Origin: Trichobilharzia szidati
Lineage: Eukaryota; Platyhelminthes; Trematoda; Strigeidida; Schistosomatidae
Length of the DNA stretch: 64,000 nucleotides
Reading direction: 5' to 3'
Assembly: GCA_944472155.2 (NCBI GenBank)
Contig: OX235271.1
Location: 102,127,256 to 102,191,255, forward strand
Positions 22,416-34,131 of this stretch are shown here, piece after piece; the first letter of the stretch is position 1; every line of letters starts with the position of its first letter. The notes beneath the pieces were generated by a model. It was not told the DNA's origin and searched no databases. It was given only the letters and a program-made list of their open reading frames with translations. The position numbers and the translations under genes are program-made.

Positions 22416-23335
22416 TAACATAAAGTGAACTGATTTAAATTTTCCATGAGTGATAGAATTCCGTCTCCCGGTAACCATCTTTACATATGTATTGATCATT
22501 TTCTATTGACTTGGATTTTAAACTTTCTGTTCACAAGATTAATTTTTATTAGTTGGTATATTTGGTCTATATTAACATGTTTGTTAATCGCTGGTTCGCT
22601 TGAGTACCAGGCTTCTAGGAATTCCCTGGCACTTTTGGTGTTTCCTCTGTCTAAGATTTTGACATTATCCCAATCAAACTGATGTCCATAATTATCTATA
22701 TGCATTGATATGAAAGAATATATATCATGTCTTTTCACAGCTGATTTGTGTTCCTGGATTCTGATTCAAAGGGGACGTCCACTTTGGCGGATGTAATGTC
22801 TGTTACAATTCATACAATTTATTTTGTAAATGTTATTAATTTTATCTCCCTTTCCTGTTGGATCTTTTGGTTTGCACAATATTGAATTAAGTAATTTAAC
22901 TGGCTTGTGTGCTATATCTATTTCAAACGGTTTCAGTATTCCAGTTGTTATTTCAGAGATATTTTTCATGTATGGTGGGATGAATTCTCTTGTAGTCTTT
23001 GATGATGATTTCTGCCGGTGTAGTGATTCGATTCTAAACACTTTTTGATGAAATTTTGTGGATATCCATTCTTTTTGAAGACCGTTAATAGGTATTTTTC
23101 ATCCATTCTTTTCAACGCTGGAGTGCCACAGTGTGTTTGAACTCTTTTAAACAATGTCTGCACACAGTTTCGTTTGTGATTAATTGGATTATTGTTAGTA
23201 TCGTTGAGTATTTGGTCTGTGTGTGCGTTGATTTTCTATAAACTCGTGTTTCTAAATTTCCTGTGTTGGTTCTCCTGATTAAGACATCTAAAAATGGGAT
23301 TTTGTTATCTAACTCTTCTTCTCTCATGAATTTGA
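22363..23335 (-). mobile_element. Penelope-like element, 5'-truncated and frameshifted
   Basis: Minus-strand reading frames from 23327 to 22496 run in order through the end of a PLE reverse transcriptase (KIPFLDVLIRRTNTGNLETR), the connecting region (NGYPQNFIKKCL, TREFIPPYMKNIS) and a GIY-YIG endonuclease (IYKINCMNCNRHYIRQSGRPL is its N-terminal motif, C..C then YI; the usual YIG glycine is Arg). It ends in a C-terminal segment (FDWDNVKILDRG, SAREFLEAWY). At least three frameshifts break it. A hammerhead-like motif lies just past the coding end. Confidence 0.85.
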
Positions 23336-23949
23336 TGTCTTCAAATCATCCACCTTAGCTACAAATCTTCTCTATTATTTCAAAAGCTATTCATTTTTGA
23401 TAAGATTAACTGAGCTGGTGTCATTTTCATCTCAGTGTACAAAAGTTAACGATCATGCTTAATCCTTCACTCGACGGTGCTGTGTTTAAATAAATATTAC
23501 TTGGCGAAGATTCTAAAGCTCTTCGTCTTCTGCCTGTTGGTGATATTTATTTTTCCGGCATAATTCGCCACTTGAAATTAACACAGAAAGCGACAATTAA
23601 TTTCTAATTAATTTTTGATTTGTAGTTAGATTCAACAAACTTGAGTACATTTCGTCTACAGGGAATTGGTGAACACATCTTAGCTATGTAACTTCATGTT
23701 TGAAAACTGGAATCAGATGAAATAAAACCCCTAGAAACGAATGCTGCACTTGTTAATAGTACTCATCAATCTCACGCAGAAGAACTGCATCAGTACGTTT
23801 TAAAATGAAGTTCGAACCGTTTCGCTGGTTTATTTTCCTTGATATGATACTATAAAATGTTTATCTATGTGATAGGTTGTTTTTAGAACCCTTAAATTAA
23901 TCTGACTGAGAGACGTCCAGTTGATTTAGGTTTTAGAATATAAAAGAAT

Positions 23950-24262
23950 ACTTATATAATAACAGAAGACAAGGGCCAGGCAATAGATCGTTTATTAAAG
24001 AAAATCAACACTGATTTATAGATTTTAATGTACATTATTGTTAGTAGAAAATACAGTCTTTTGATTGGTTGTTTCTCACAGAAAGTTAACCTTGCATCTC
24101 TTTGTGGCTGTGTCAGATCATCCATATGCTAACTGGATCCGCCTACGCAAAGCCTTTGTTCTCATCATTTTCTCACCACCAATATTTGGGACACAAACAT
24201 TGACGTCAATTACTGTCTACCAACTTTGGCTAGCAGCCAGCTCTCACCACACTTACCTTTTA
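23950..24262 (+). repeat. unclassified dispersed repeat, copy 1
   Basis: About 310 bases shared, reverse-complemented, with 52566-52885 (for example tttgtggctgtgtcagatca and tggctagcagccagctctca). It lies in the intron about 65 bases before the recognition-helix exon. No coding and no obvious tRNA head. Confidence 0.75.
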
Positions 24263-24326
24263 TTTATAAAAATATGTGAAGCCGATATTTATATACTTCT
24301 GTTTTTTTATTTGTGCTCCATCTTAG

Positions 24327-24815
24327 GTTTGGTTTCAAAATGCTCGCGCAAAATACCGACGTAATTTAGTTCGTCAAGAGACACCAACATCTGTAAATAG
24401 TAGTGGGAACAATAACAACAACAACAATAACAATAATCATACTCACAGCAAGACAAACAATCTAATGTCTTCGTCCAACGGTGGTTCGTCTTCAGAAATG
24501 CTTGTCAATTCAATATCAGAATGTGACAGTCAGTCTAGTCATATTAATCAAGATGAATATACTACTACTGCTACTACTGTTAGTCAGACAACACCATCTT
24601 CAGCGTCTCCGCATAAAAATGATCTGATTCAAGATGATGATCGTGATGATGATGATGATGACGGTGTTGTGGATGATGATGAGGATGATGGAGACGAAGT
24701 CGAATACGAAGACGACGGTGGTGGTTATGAAAACGATGGCGACTGTGATGATGATATGGGATATGACGCAGAAAATGTCAAAGGGGATGATAACGATGAT
24801 AATACATATCACTGA
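24327..24815 (+). CDS. Lhx2/9: Lhx2/9-type gene: recognition-helix exon and acidic tail
   Basis: After the acceptor tcttag at 24321-24326 the exon opens in phase 0 with VWFQNARAKYRRNLVRQE, the DNA-recognition helix (Trp48, Phe49, Asn51, Arg53) followed by the Lhx2/9-typical RNL.RQE motif. It continues with an Asn run, a Ser-rich segment and a very acidic Asp/Glu tail coded by GAT repeats, and stops at 24813-24815. An open frame shifted by one base carries on to 25305 with protein-like composition, so the annotated stop may reflect an indel, a missed small intron or a true recent truncation. An AATAAA at 25768-25773 is a possible polyadenylation signal. Confidence 0.88.
   Translation, partial: VWFQNARAKYRRNLVRQETPTSVNSSGNNNNNNNNNNHTHSKTNNLMSSSNGGSSSEMLVNSISECDSQSSHINQDEYTTTATTVSQTTPSSASPHKNDLIQDDDRDDDDDDGVVDDDEDDGDEVEYEDDGGGYENDGDCDDDMGYDAENVKGDDNDDNTYH
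24634..24690 (+). repeat. GAT-rich low-complexity tract inside coding sequence
   Basis: Codes the Asp/Glu-rich tail of the Lhx2/9-type protein; the kind of tract where replication or assembly slippage could shift the frame. Confidence 0.8.
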
Positions 24816-25305
24816 CAATGAAGGAAGAAATAATGAAAGCAAAGAGAATGATAAATATGAATGTCTACACAATGATAATCCTTATTGCAAGAATGATGAA
24901 CAATCCAATAAATTTGACTTGTTCACCTGTAGAGATAATCATCATCACTTTCAGTATCCGCATTGTCAGCGATTAACGGAGCAAACAGATAAGTTATTTA
25001 CCCATAAAGGACAACAACAACAAATTATTGATTTTCCACCATGTATCACGTCAATGAACTCATCGACATTATCTCCTGCTTTTACAGACCATATGGTAGC
25101 ACCACAACATAGTAATAATGGTAATGCTAATAATACTAGTTGTAATATCAATACTTATGGATTATTACAAACAAATAAAATGTTTCTTGAAAATGAACAT
25201 CAGCTCACTACAAACTTAATAAACTATCCAAATGAATTGAACAACTTTCTTCTACCGAATAAATGTCCTACAGTGAATCGTTTCCCGTTAACTGGTATTC
25301 ATTGA
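24816..25305 (+). other. probable C-terminal coding continuation of the Lhx2/9-type gene in the +1 frame
   Basis: In the frame shifted by +1 from the upstream homeodomain exon, the sequence stays open from inside the GAT-rich tract to a TGA ending at 25305. The translation is not low complexity: it is Asn/Gln/His/Ser-rich with scattered hydrophobics and resembles the composition of the rest of this protein. It includes segments such as CLHNDNPYC and FPLTGIH. I infer that this was, or is, the C-terminus. The shift could be an assembly indel in the GAT repeats, a tiny intron, or a real frameshift leaving this as 3' UTR. Confidence 0.5.
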
Positions 25306-26299
25306 ACTGAGTAAGCACTATGGACTGTACTACACACACTGAAAAAGCACACCAGACATAATAATAATGATCATCATAAGATGCAGTTTTTGTTGAAAAA
25401 TTAATCTTAGCTATATATATAAGTAGTATCTTACCCACCAATATAAAAGAGTAATATGCCAAAGAACTTACTAATCAGTTTTTTTTCTTTTCTTTTATCG
25501 TTTTATTTTGCATTCATTCGCTGAAATGGAGAATTTTACGAAGAAAACTTTCTCTCTCTTTCATTGTTTTACCAGCAATACAATTAACTAACTTTATGCT
25601 TATTCTAACTGCTGTTATTATCAGTATTATCACCAATGTTATTATTATGATTATTATTACTGATATTCGTACTTGTTACACTCAACTGTGCCTAAATTAT
25701 CAATGTAACTGACTATTATAACAATAATATCAATAATAATAATAATAGTAACAGTAGTAATAATTCGAATAAAAATAATGAAGGCTATGGCAAATATATG
25801 ACTAATCGATGAATGTATTTATTCAAATATTATTGATTATTTCGCTCATGAGATCGTTTCATTAAAGGGGAATGTTGAATTACTTCTCTTAGCAAAACAG
25901 ACAGGAAATATACAGATTACTAAAAACACAAAAGAATTTTTTATAATCATCAGTGGTCGTGGTGGTGCTACCAGTAGTAAAAGTAGTAGTAGTAGTGTGG
26001 CGTGTGCTACTGACGACACTTATCAGTAGTATGTAAAGAGACGTTCATCGGCATAAAAATATCAAATAGCGGAGTGATAGATTTGACGTCAAAGAGAAGA
26101 AATGACAAATGACGACAAAACTTGCGAGACAGGAAAAGAAGACTAGGAAATAATACGAAGGGCAGAAGTAGCACAACACGGAGGATCTGTGCAAACGACA
26201 ATTTTAATATATGGTATACATAATTTCCCAATATGGGCATATCAGATTCCATTACCAAGTCTCTTGTTTTGTCCGTTACAGAAGTGATAGAACTCTCCA
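25306..26299 (+). other. 3' flank or 3' UTR of the Lhx2/9-type gene
   Basis: AT-rich with many ATT/AAT triplets (25610-25790), and an AATAAA at 25768-25773 that could be a polyadenylation signal. No further coding seen. Confidence 0.45.
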
Positions 26300-26530
26300 C
26301 TGACAATGGCTGTCAGCGACATTGAAATTCGTGAATTGATAGGCCGTTGGATTCCATCCCAGTAGATGGATGGTCAGCGAGCTTGCCTCGTAACCTGAAG
26401 GCCCTGCGTTTAATCATCGGTGGAGTTATGGATGAAAACCTACAGCCTAGGAAGAAACAGCTTCCCAGTTTTCTCTGGTTTTTAATGGTTCTTCTGAAAG
26501 TTATCAATCCGTGATCAAACTTACGTAGTT
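26300..26530 (+). mobile_element. T-SINE, diverged
   Basis: The head region (gtcagcgagcttgcctcgta) and tail (ctctggtttttaatggttct) are recognisable. The hammerhead region is too eroded to fold. Confidence 0.65.
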
Positions 26531-26549
26531 ATGCTTAATTGTTTGATTG

Positions 26550-26778
26550 GATGGAGGATTTCATCATGAGCTGACATCAGTTAGAGAACCACTGGAAAAC
26601 CTGGGAGTACTGGACAGCTGTTTCGTCCTGGTCTGGGACTCCTCGGAAGTACGCATCCACCGGGGTTCGAACCCAGAACATTCTGGTGACAAGGCGAGCT
26701 AGCTCGTAGACCATTGAGCCACTGGGACCCAATCCAATGGCCAGCTTATGAATTCTAATTTCTGCCAATTGTTTGTTT
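26550..26778 (-). mobile_element. T-SINE, truncated
   Basis: A minus-oriented copy next to the previous one. It has a good tail and head. On its sense strand the core reads TCCGAGGA but GAAA, ACAGCTGT and CAGTAC are kept. Confidence 0.83.
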
Positions 26779-26864
26779 CACGGTGGCGCAGACGAATAAT
26801 AAACAAATGAATAAGTTAGTCTAGTTGGACGTTTGTCACCTCCATCTTTAAAATGCACACAGTC

Positions 26865-27775
26865 AAAATGACTCAAATTTTTGGTCGGGAACTTTCATTC
26901 TGTGTACTTCAATTTTAAATTGCTGTATGAAATCGAAGGCTGAATGAAATGAATATTTGGGATTTGTAGTTTTCAAAAGAATGGATACTGAACAAAGAGT
27001 ACTCTTTTCGATAACTTCATCATCAGGCTCTACAGTTATATAGACATTATAGTGAGTGAATGAATTAGTGTTATGAACAATCAATAATATCAATAGATTA
27101 CAGTTCAATAGCATCAACATAAAATAAGCTGAATGTTAGAAAAATTAGGAAAGATAATATTACAACTTCATGAATTTATAGTCTCTACTGAAGGCCAGGG
27201 TAGTAGTAGGGGCTGGAAATGCTTCTTTTGCATATAGAGCATTGGTTGTTTGAGGCGAATTGCAATAGCCTCTGCTGTTTGGAGCATGCGGTGCTTCGAT
27301 GATTTTGGCAATTTATTTGGCACCCGGTAGATTATAGAGAAGGATTCTTCCACGCTGTCTTTGTGGCCGGTTTGCACCAGATGGTCCAATATCGAATTGT
27401 TAGTGGTTATAACTACACCTTTACTTAGCCATAGTGGGAGATGTTCTCGAGCACGAAAAATCAAGTCCCTAGAGCAACGGCTAATATAACTCGCTCCACA
27501 AGCGCAGTCGATTTGATAGATACAATTTGAAGTGGCTAGTCTAGGTACTTCATCTTTCAGTTGAGGTAGCACCATCGGTTGTGTAGAGAATAAGACGTGT
27601 AGTTCACCAGCATTAAAAGTTCTTTGAACTGATTTTCTTAATTTCTTCGTAATTATCTCACTTGGTATATCGCTCTTGAATTGTAGTCGTATATAAAGTG
27701 GCTTCTTGTTTACAGATATTGAGTAGTCCTTTTCCGCTTTCCGATTCGTAGTTTTGTAGGGATGTTGATTAATTT
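26865..27775 (-). mobile_element. Penelope-like element, endonuclease fragment and 3' region
   Basis: From about 27760 to 27168 on the minus strand the translation gives PLE connecting sequence (ITKKLRKSVQRTFNAGEL) and then a GIY-YIG domain: CIYQIDCACGASYISRCSR, REHLPLWLS, ILDHLVQTGHK and LQTAEAIAIRLKQP. The YIG glycine is Ser here. The C-terminal ...EAIAIRLKQP...LPWPS pattern matches the fragment at 51 kb. The 3' flank to 26865 includes a weak hammerhead-like segment (27030-26980). Confidence 0.82.
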
Positions 27776-27784
27776 AAACAAACT

Positions 27785-28195
27785 CTTCATCACTGACCGA
27801 AATCAGTTTTAGAGTCATTAAAAACCAGACAGCATCAGAAAACTTTCTAAATCTTGTTTGGGACTCTTTGATAGTAATCACTAGTGACTCCGGCAGCCGT
27901 CGAAGAAAGAACCTTTATGTCATGAGGTGAGACCGTTGACCATTCAACAACTCGACTGGAATCCGATAACCAGTGAATTCTAACTTCTGCTAGAGTATGA
28001 TACAAAGCAACCACCCATCACGTCTGACAGGGTGGATCCTACTCAGCCATAACTTCTTATTAAGTCTGAGGTTCAATCCCTGGTAGAGTCCTGGGTGCAA
28101 ACAGCTGAAGCGTATCGAAACAGGACGAGACAGCTGCCTAATGCTACTTTGTTTTCAATGATTCCTTCAGTTTGTGAAGAAATATACACTGAAGA
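27785..28195. mobile_element. T-SINE pair, inverted and diverged
   Basis: 27790-27990 is a minus-oriented copy (cttgtttgggactctttgat). 28035-28190 is plus-oriented (ctgaagcgtatcgaaacagg, cagctgcctaatgc). Both are old. Confidence 0.55.
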
Positions 28196-28715
28196 GGACT
28201 GGCTGACAAACGGACTGTACTCATAATCCGATGATACTGTCTAGTCAGATGAGAGTTATCTAAGCACCAGTTGTTATTTGAACAGTTTAAGTGAGTCGGA
28301 TGAGCCTTTTAAATCGCTCAGATTGATATCACTTAGAACCAGAGTAAACCATGAAAGATAGTAATCACGCAGACAAATGTAAATGAAATTCTTCAACTTA
28401 CTCAATGAATCCTTACCACGTAAAATAAAAAGCCTTATTCTGTACTGTGCCAGTACTTAAGTAAATAATTTTAATTTTTAAAGTCGATCATCTTCTCAGT
28501 AAGTTGGTAATGAAACCTTTTTTGAGCGAAGAAATAATCAGTGACGACATAAGGAATACACATATTTTGTCATCGGAAATTCCCAAACACGACAAACTCA
28601 TTTGAAACAGTGAGAAGCCAATAACTTCAGATTACAGTGAGAAGTGCTAAATTACAAAACGTCTAGATATCAAACCTCACGTGTCATGAATATTATTTTA
28701 TAATTCAATGTCTAG

Positions 28716-29213
28716 NNNNNNNNNNNNNNNNNNNNNNNNNNNNNNNNNNNNNNNNNNNNNNNNNNNNNNNNNNNNNNNNNNNNNNNNNNNNNNNNNNNNN
28801 NNNNNNNNNNNNNNNNNNNNNNNNNNNNNNNNNNNNNNNNNNNNNNNNNNNNNNNNNNNNNNNNNNNNNNNNNNNNNNNNNNNNNNNNNNNNNNNNNNNN
28901 NNNNNNNNNNNNNNNNNNNNNNNNNNNNNNNNNNNNNNNNNNNNNNNNNNNNNNNNNNNNNNNNNNNNNNNNNNNNNNNNNNNNNNNNNNNNNNNNNNNN
29001 NNNNNNNNNNNNNNNNNNNNNNNNNNNNNNNNNNNNNNNNNNNNNNNNNNNNNNNNNNNNNNNNNNNNNNNNNNNNNNNNNNNNNNNNNNNNNNNNNNNN
29101 NNNNNNNNNNNNNNNNNNNNNNNNNNNNNNNNNNNNNNNNNNNNNNNNNNNNNNNNNNNNNNNNNNNNNNNNNNNNNNNNNNNNNNNNNNNNNNNNNNNN
29201 NNNNNNNNNNNNN
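28716..29213. other. assembly gap (498 N)
   Basis: A run of N directly abuts the first array unit; the unit starts within five bases of the gap. The assembly evidently broke at the array, so the number of units to the left is unknown. Confidence 1.
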
Positions 29214-30434
29214 TGTCAGATGAACACGAACATCCAACAATCTAGTGAGTCAGATATTGACACACAGCGTTCCATACACAAACACACACGCTCACGCACA
29301 CACACACACACACAAACGCACACACACATAGACAAGCTGAACGACAGAACGTCACAGAACGACGTGGGTAGACTGGCATGTCAACATGCAGACACACAGA
29401 CATGCACACAGCCAACAACAGTGATTTCGTATTCACTTCTCGTCTTCACTCACTTCACCTGACGATTTGCCTGTCATCGGGGATCACCATTATTGCCAAA
29501 CACCGTGACCACTATCATATACACTGTCAACGTGGTCATCGTTGTCACCGAAGTAATTGTCATATCGCCTGCAACTGTCCATCTACTTATTACCATTATC
29601 AGAATCGCTAACACTGTCAGTCTTCTGGCTAGTCCGACTGGCAGTACAACTGTCATAAGTCTGCTAAATAATACCGATAATTTTAATTAGAGGCGGTACA
29701 ATAATAATCGTATAGTTATAATCATAATATTCCACCGGTGGATGCCGTCGTCATCATCGAGATGACTGGAGAGAGTGTATGTGACAGCACATTCAGTGAG
29801 ATGTTTTTGTGTGTGTGTGTGTGTGTGTGTATGTCCGTCCATGGAATTATCATTAACGAGTGTGTGTTTGTCTTTCGGAGGATAGATGTCTAGTTCACCT
29901 GCGATATATACACAGATGAGACGATGATCTCGACTGACGCAGCTATTCTGGCCTATGTGGAATGGTGATTCGAAGCTTCCGAGATGAATGTGTACACGTG
30001 TGCCGATGTGGTGGTGATTTCCAGGTGTATCAGTGAAATCCCAGGCTCCATTGAAGGAGTTCCAAGCGACTTTTGTACACCACACAGCCACACTGCCTCC
30101 ACAACCTCAAGCCTTCAATGATATCTCGGTCGGTGTGAAATATCCAACAGAATTCCTTCCTGTCCTGATCGATCCAACATGTCAATCCACACGACTGATT
30201 TCGCCAATCAGTGGAGAGATCGATGACAGTGTTGTCATCACTCTTGCAGTGTGTCTGCCTCCACCCGACTGGGAAACAACAGTCCATTGGATGAGTTGGA
30301 CAACTATTTCTAGCCGGGAACGCGCCAACACCGATCAGTGTCCAACGAATTCTGTGTATGTGTTGGCGATTTGTGGGTTTCGAAAACGCCTTGTGTGTGT
30401 ATCATTGTGTGTAGAGTGTGTGTCGAGTGACATC

Positions 30435-30438
30435 AAAA
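30435..30438 (-). terminator. Pol III terminator of tRNA-Ser copy 1
   Basis: The minus-strand TTTT four bases past the tRNA 3' end recurs at the same offset in all eight units, as expected for independent Pol III transcription units. Confidence 0.8.
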
Positions 30439-30441
30439 TCC

Positions 30442-30523
30442 CGACGGGGATGGGATTTCAACCCACGCGGGGAAACCCCAATGGATTAGCAGTCCATCGC
30501 CTTAACCACTCGGCCACCCCGTC
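30442..30523 (-). tRNA. tRNA-Ser(GCT), copy 1, damaged B box
   Basis: On the minus strand the 82 bases fold as a serine-type tRNA: acceptor GACGGGG/CCCCGTC with discriminator G73, A box TGGCCGAGTGG, anticodon stem-loop with GCT (reads AGY serine codons), a long variable arm (TTGGGGTTTCCCCGC) as in class II tRNAs, and a T arm. No intron is seen. TTTT at 30435-30438 lies four bases past the 3' end as a Pol III terminator. The T loop reads GGTTGAAATCC instead of GGTTCGAATCC, so C56 and G57 are changed. This weakens the B box and the elbow pairing, and the copy is probably a pseudogene or poorly expressed. Confidence 0.85.
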
Positions 30524-32286
30524 CATCTGTCACGACATACACACTCATCTCAATCTCACCAGCGAAATAACATTTCACCCACATCCAACAACCACGCTTG
30601 GTTGACTAAGGAGAGAAACAAACGTCCGACACACAACCCACACTACCCTCTGACAAACTCTACACGACTTCCTCCAGGTGGACTAGACCAATCGGTCCAT
30701 CAGCCCTCATCGTCAACTCAGGTTGCTTTCTGTAGGCTGCAGCGATAATCCCGAGCAGAGCAACAACCAACAAACCATTTCATAAAGACACCAATTCCAC
30801 TCCACCACTCACCTCTTACACAACATCCACTTCGTCAGATCCCCAGTCCTCTGTTATCCTCTGAAAATGAAACAACAACAACAACAACACTCAGCAGACC
30901 ATTGGTCAGAGGTATGTCGATGAGATCATCATTCACCAATAAGTGTAAAGTACAGAATTAATAAAGAGGTAAACGTTCAGTACAGTGACTGATTTCCAGA
31001 CGTCCTATGTGCAGTAAGTCTACACATCAGACAGTCGCTGCAGGCGTCCTCAACTACCTCAGATGAACACGAACATCCAACAATCTAGTGAGTCAGATAT
31101 TGACACACAGCGTTCCATACACAAACACAAACACACACGCTCACGCACACACACACACACACACAAACGCACACACACATAGACAAGCTGAACGACAGAA
31201 CGTCACAGAACGACGTGGGTAGACTGGCATGTCAACATGCAGACACACAGACATGCATACAGCCAACAACAGTGATTTCATATTCACTTCTCGTCTTCAC
31301 TCACTTCACCTGACGATTTGCCTGTCATCGGGGACCACCATTATTGCCAAACACCGTGACCACTATCATATACACTGTCAACGTGGTCATCGTTGTCACC
31401 GAAGTAATTGTCATATCCCCTGCAACTGTCCATCTACTTATTACCATTATCAGAATCGCTAACACTGTCAGTCTTCTGGCTAGTCCGACTGGCAGTACAA
31501 CTGTCATAAGTCTGCTAAATAATACCGATAATTTTAATTAGAGGCGGCACAATAATAATCGTATAGTTATAATCATAATATTCCACCGGTGGATGCCGTC
31601 GTCATCATCGAGATGACTGGAGAGAGTGTATGTGACAGCACATTCAGTGAGATGTTTTTGTGTGTGTGTGTGTGTATGTCCGTCCATGGAATTATCATTA
31701 ACGAGTGTGTGTTTGTCTTTCGGAGGATAGATGTCTAGTTCACCTGCGATATATACACAGACGAGACGATGATCTCGACTGACGCAGATATTCTGGCCTA
31801 TGTGGAATGGTGATTCGAAGCTTCCGAGATGAATGTGTACACGTGTGCCGATGTGGTGGTGATTTCCAGGTGTATCAGTGAAATCCCAGGCTCCATTGAA
31901 GGAGTTCCAAGCGACTTTTGTACACCACACAGCCACACTGCCTCCACAACCTCAAGCCTTCAATGATATCTCGGTCGGTGTGAAATATCCAACAGAATTC
32001 CTTCCTGTCCTGATCGATCCAACATGTCAATCCACACGACTGATTTCGCCAATCAGTGGAGAGATCGATGACAGTGTTGTCATCACTCTTGCAGTGTGTC
32101 TGCCTCCACCCGACTGGGAAACAACAGTCCATTGGATGAGTTGGACAACTATTTCTAGCCGGGAACGCGCCAACACCGATCAGTGTCCAACGAATTCTGT
32201 GTATGTGTTGGCGATTTGTGGGTTTCGAAAACGCCTTGTGTGTGTATCATTGTGTGTAGAGTGTGTGTCGAGTGACATCAAAATCC

Positions 32287-32368
32287 CGACGGGGATGGGA
32301 TTCGAACCCACGCGGGGAAACCCCAATGGATTAGCAGTCCATCGCCTTAACCACTCGGCCACCCCGTC
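32287..32368 (-). tRNA. tRNA-Ser(GCT), copy 2
   Basis: Same 82-base class II serine tRNA, here with a canonical B box GGTTCGAATCC, GCT anticodon, G73 and a TTTT terminator just downstream on the minus strand. All visible features are compatible with function. Confidence 0.96.
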
Positions 32369-34131
32369 CATCTGTCACGACATACACACTCATCTCAATC
32401 TCACCAGCGAAATAACATTTCACCCACATCCAACAACCACGCTTGGTTGACTAAGGAGAGAAACAAACGTCCGACACACAACCCACACTACCCTCTGACA
32501 AACTCTACACGACTTCCTCCAGGTGGACTAGACCAATCGGTCCATCAGCCCTCATCGTCAACTCAGGTTGCTTTCTGTAGGCTGCAGCGATAATCCCGAG
32601 CAGAGCAACAACCAACAAACCATTTCATAAAGACACCAATTCCACTCCACCACTCACCTCTTACACAACATCCACTTCGTCAGATCCCCAGTCCTCTATT
32701 GTCCTCTGAAAATGAAACAACAACAACAACAACACTCAGCAGACCATTGGTCAGAGGTATGTCGATGAGATCATCATTCACCAATAAGTGTAAAGTACAG
32801 AATTAATAAAGAGGTAAACGTTCAGTACAGTGACTGATTTCCAGACGTCCTATGTGCAGTAAGTCTACACATCAGACAGTCGCTGCAGGCGTCCTCAACT
32901 ACCTCAGATGAACACGAACATCCAACAATCTAGTGAGTCAGATATTGACACACAGCGTTCCATACACAAACACACACGCTCACGCACACACACACACACA
33001 CACACAAACGCACACACACATAGACAAGCTGAACGACAGAACGTCACAGAACGACGTGGGTAGACTGGCATGTCAACATGCAGACACACAGACATGCATA
33101 CAGCCAACAACAGTGATTTCATATTCACTTCTCGTCTTCACTCACTTCACCTGACGATTTGCCTGTCATCGGGGACCACCATTATTGCCAAACACCGTGA
33201 CCACTATCATATACACTGTCAACGTGGTCATCGTTGTCACCGAAGTAATTGTCATATCCCCTGCAACTGTCCATCTACTTATTACCATTATCAGAATCGC
33301 TAACACTGTCAGTCTTCTGGCTAGTCCGACTGGCAGTACAACTGTCATAAGTCTGCTAAATAATACCGATAATTTTAATTAGAGGCGGCACAATAATAAT
33401 CGTATAGTTATAATCATAATATTCCACCGGTGGATGCCGTCGTCATCATCGAGATGACTGGAGAGAGTGTATGTGACAGCACATTCAGTGAGATGTTTTT
33501 GTGTGTGTGTGTGTGTGTGTATGTCCGTCCATGGAATTATCATTAACGAGTGTGTGTTTGTCTTTCGGAGGATAGATGTCTAGTTCACCTGCGATATATA
33601 CACAGACGAGACGATGATCTCGACTGACGCAGATATTCTGGCCTATGTGGAATGGTGATTCGAAGCTTCCGAGATGAATGTGTACACGTGTGCCGATGTG
33701 GTGGTGATTTCCAGGTGTATCAGTGAAATCCCAGGCTCCATTGAAGGAGTTCCAAGCGACTTTTGTACACCACACAGCCACACTGCCTCCACAACCTCAA
33801 GCCTTCAATGATATCTCGGTCGGTGTGAAATATCCAACAGAATTCCTTCCTGTCCTGATCGATCCAACATGTCAATCCACACGACTGATTTCGCCAATCA
33901 GTGGAGAGATCGATGACAGTGTTGTCATCACTCTTGCAGTGTGTCTGCCTCCACCCGACTGGGAAACAACAGTCCATTGGATGAGTTGGACAACTATTTC
34001 TAGCCGGGAACGCGCCAACACCGATCAGTGTCCAACGAATTCTGTGTATGTGTTGGCGATTTGTGGGTTTCGAAAACGCCTTGTGTGTGTATCATTGTGT
34101 GTAGAGTGTGTGTCGAGTGACATCAAAATCC

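Noticed and set aside
24600..24872. Minus-strand Ile/Val-rich open frame
   Set aside because: It is the antisense of the GAT repeats that encode the acidic tail on the plus strand.
26980..27035. Hammerhead at the 3' end of the 27-kb PLE as a confident ribozyme
   Set aside because: The minus strand shows CTGATGA and CGAAA with a long palindrome AAAGAGTACTCTTT, but I could not pair a convincing stem II or stem I; left as a weak remark.
29280..29330. (CA)n tracts in the array as Z-DNA or regulatory elements
   Set aside because: They vary freely in length between units and behave as ordinary microsatellites.
30033..30605. A 190-codon plus-strand open frame repeated in every array unit as a protein gene
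   Set aside because: It has no recognised domain, starts from a non-ATG codon in context, and its last third is antisense to a functional-looking tRNA. Conservation between near-identical units gives no support. Kept only as a finding.
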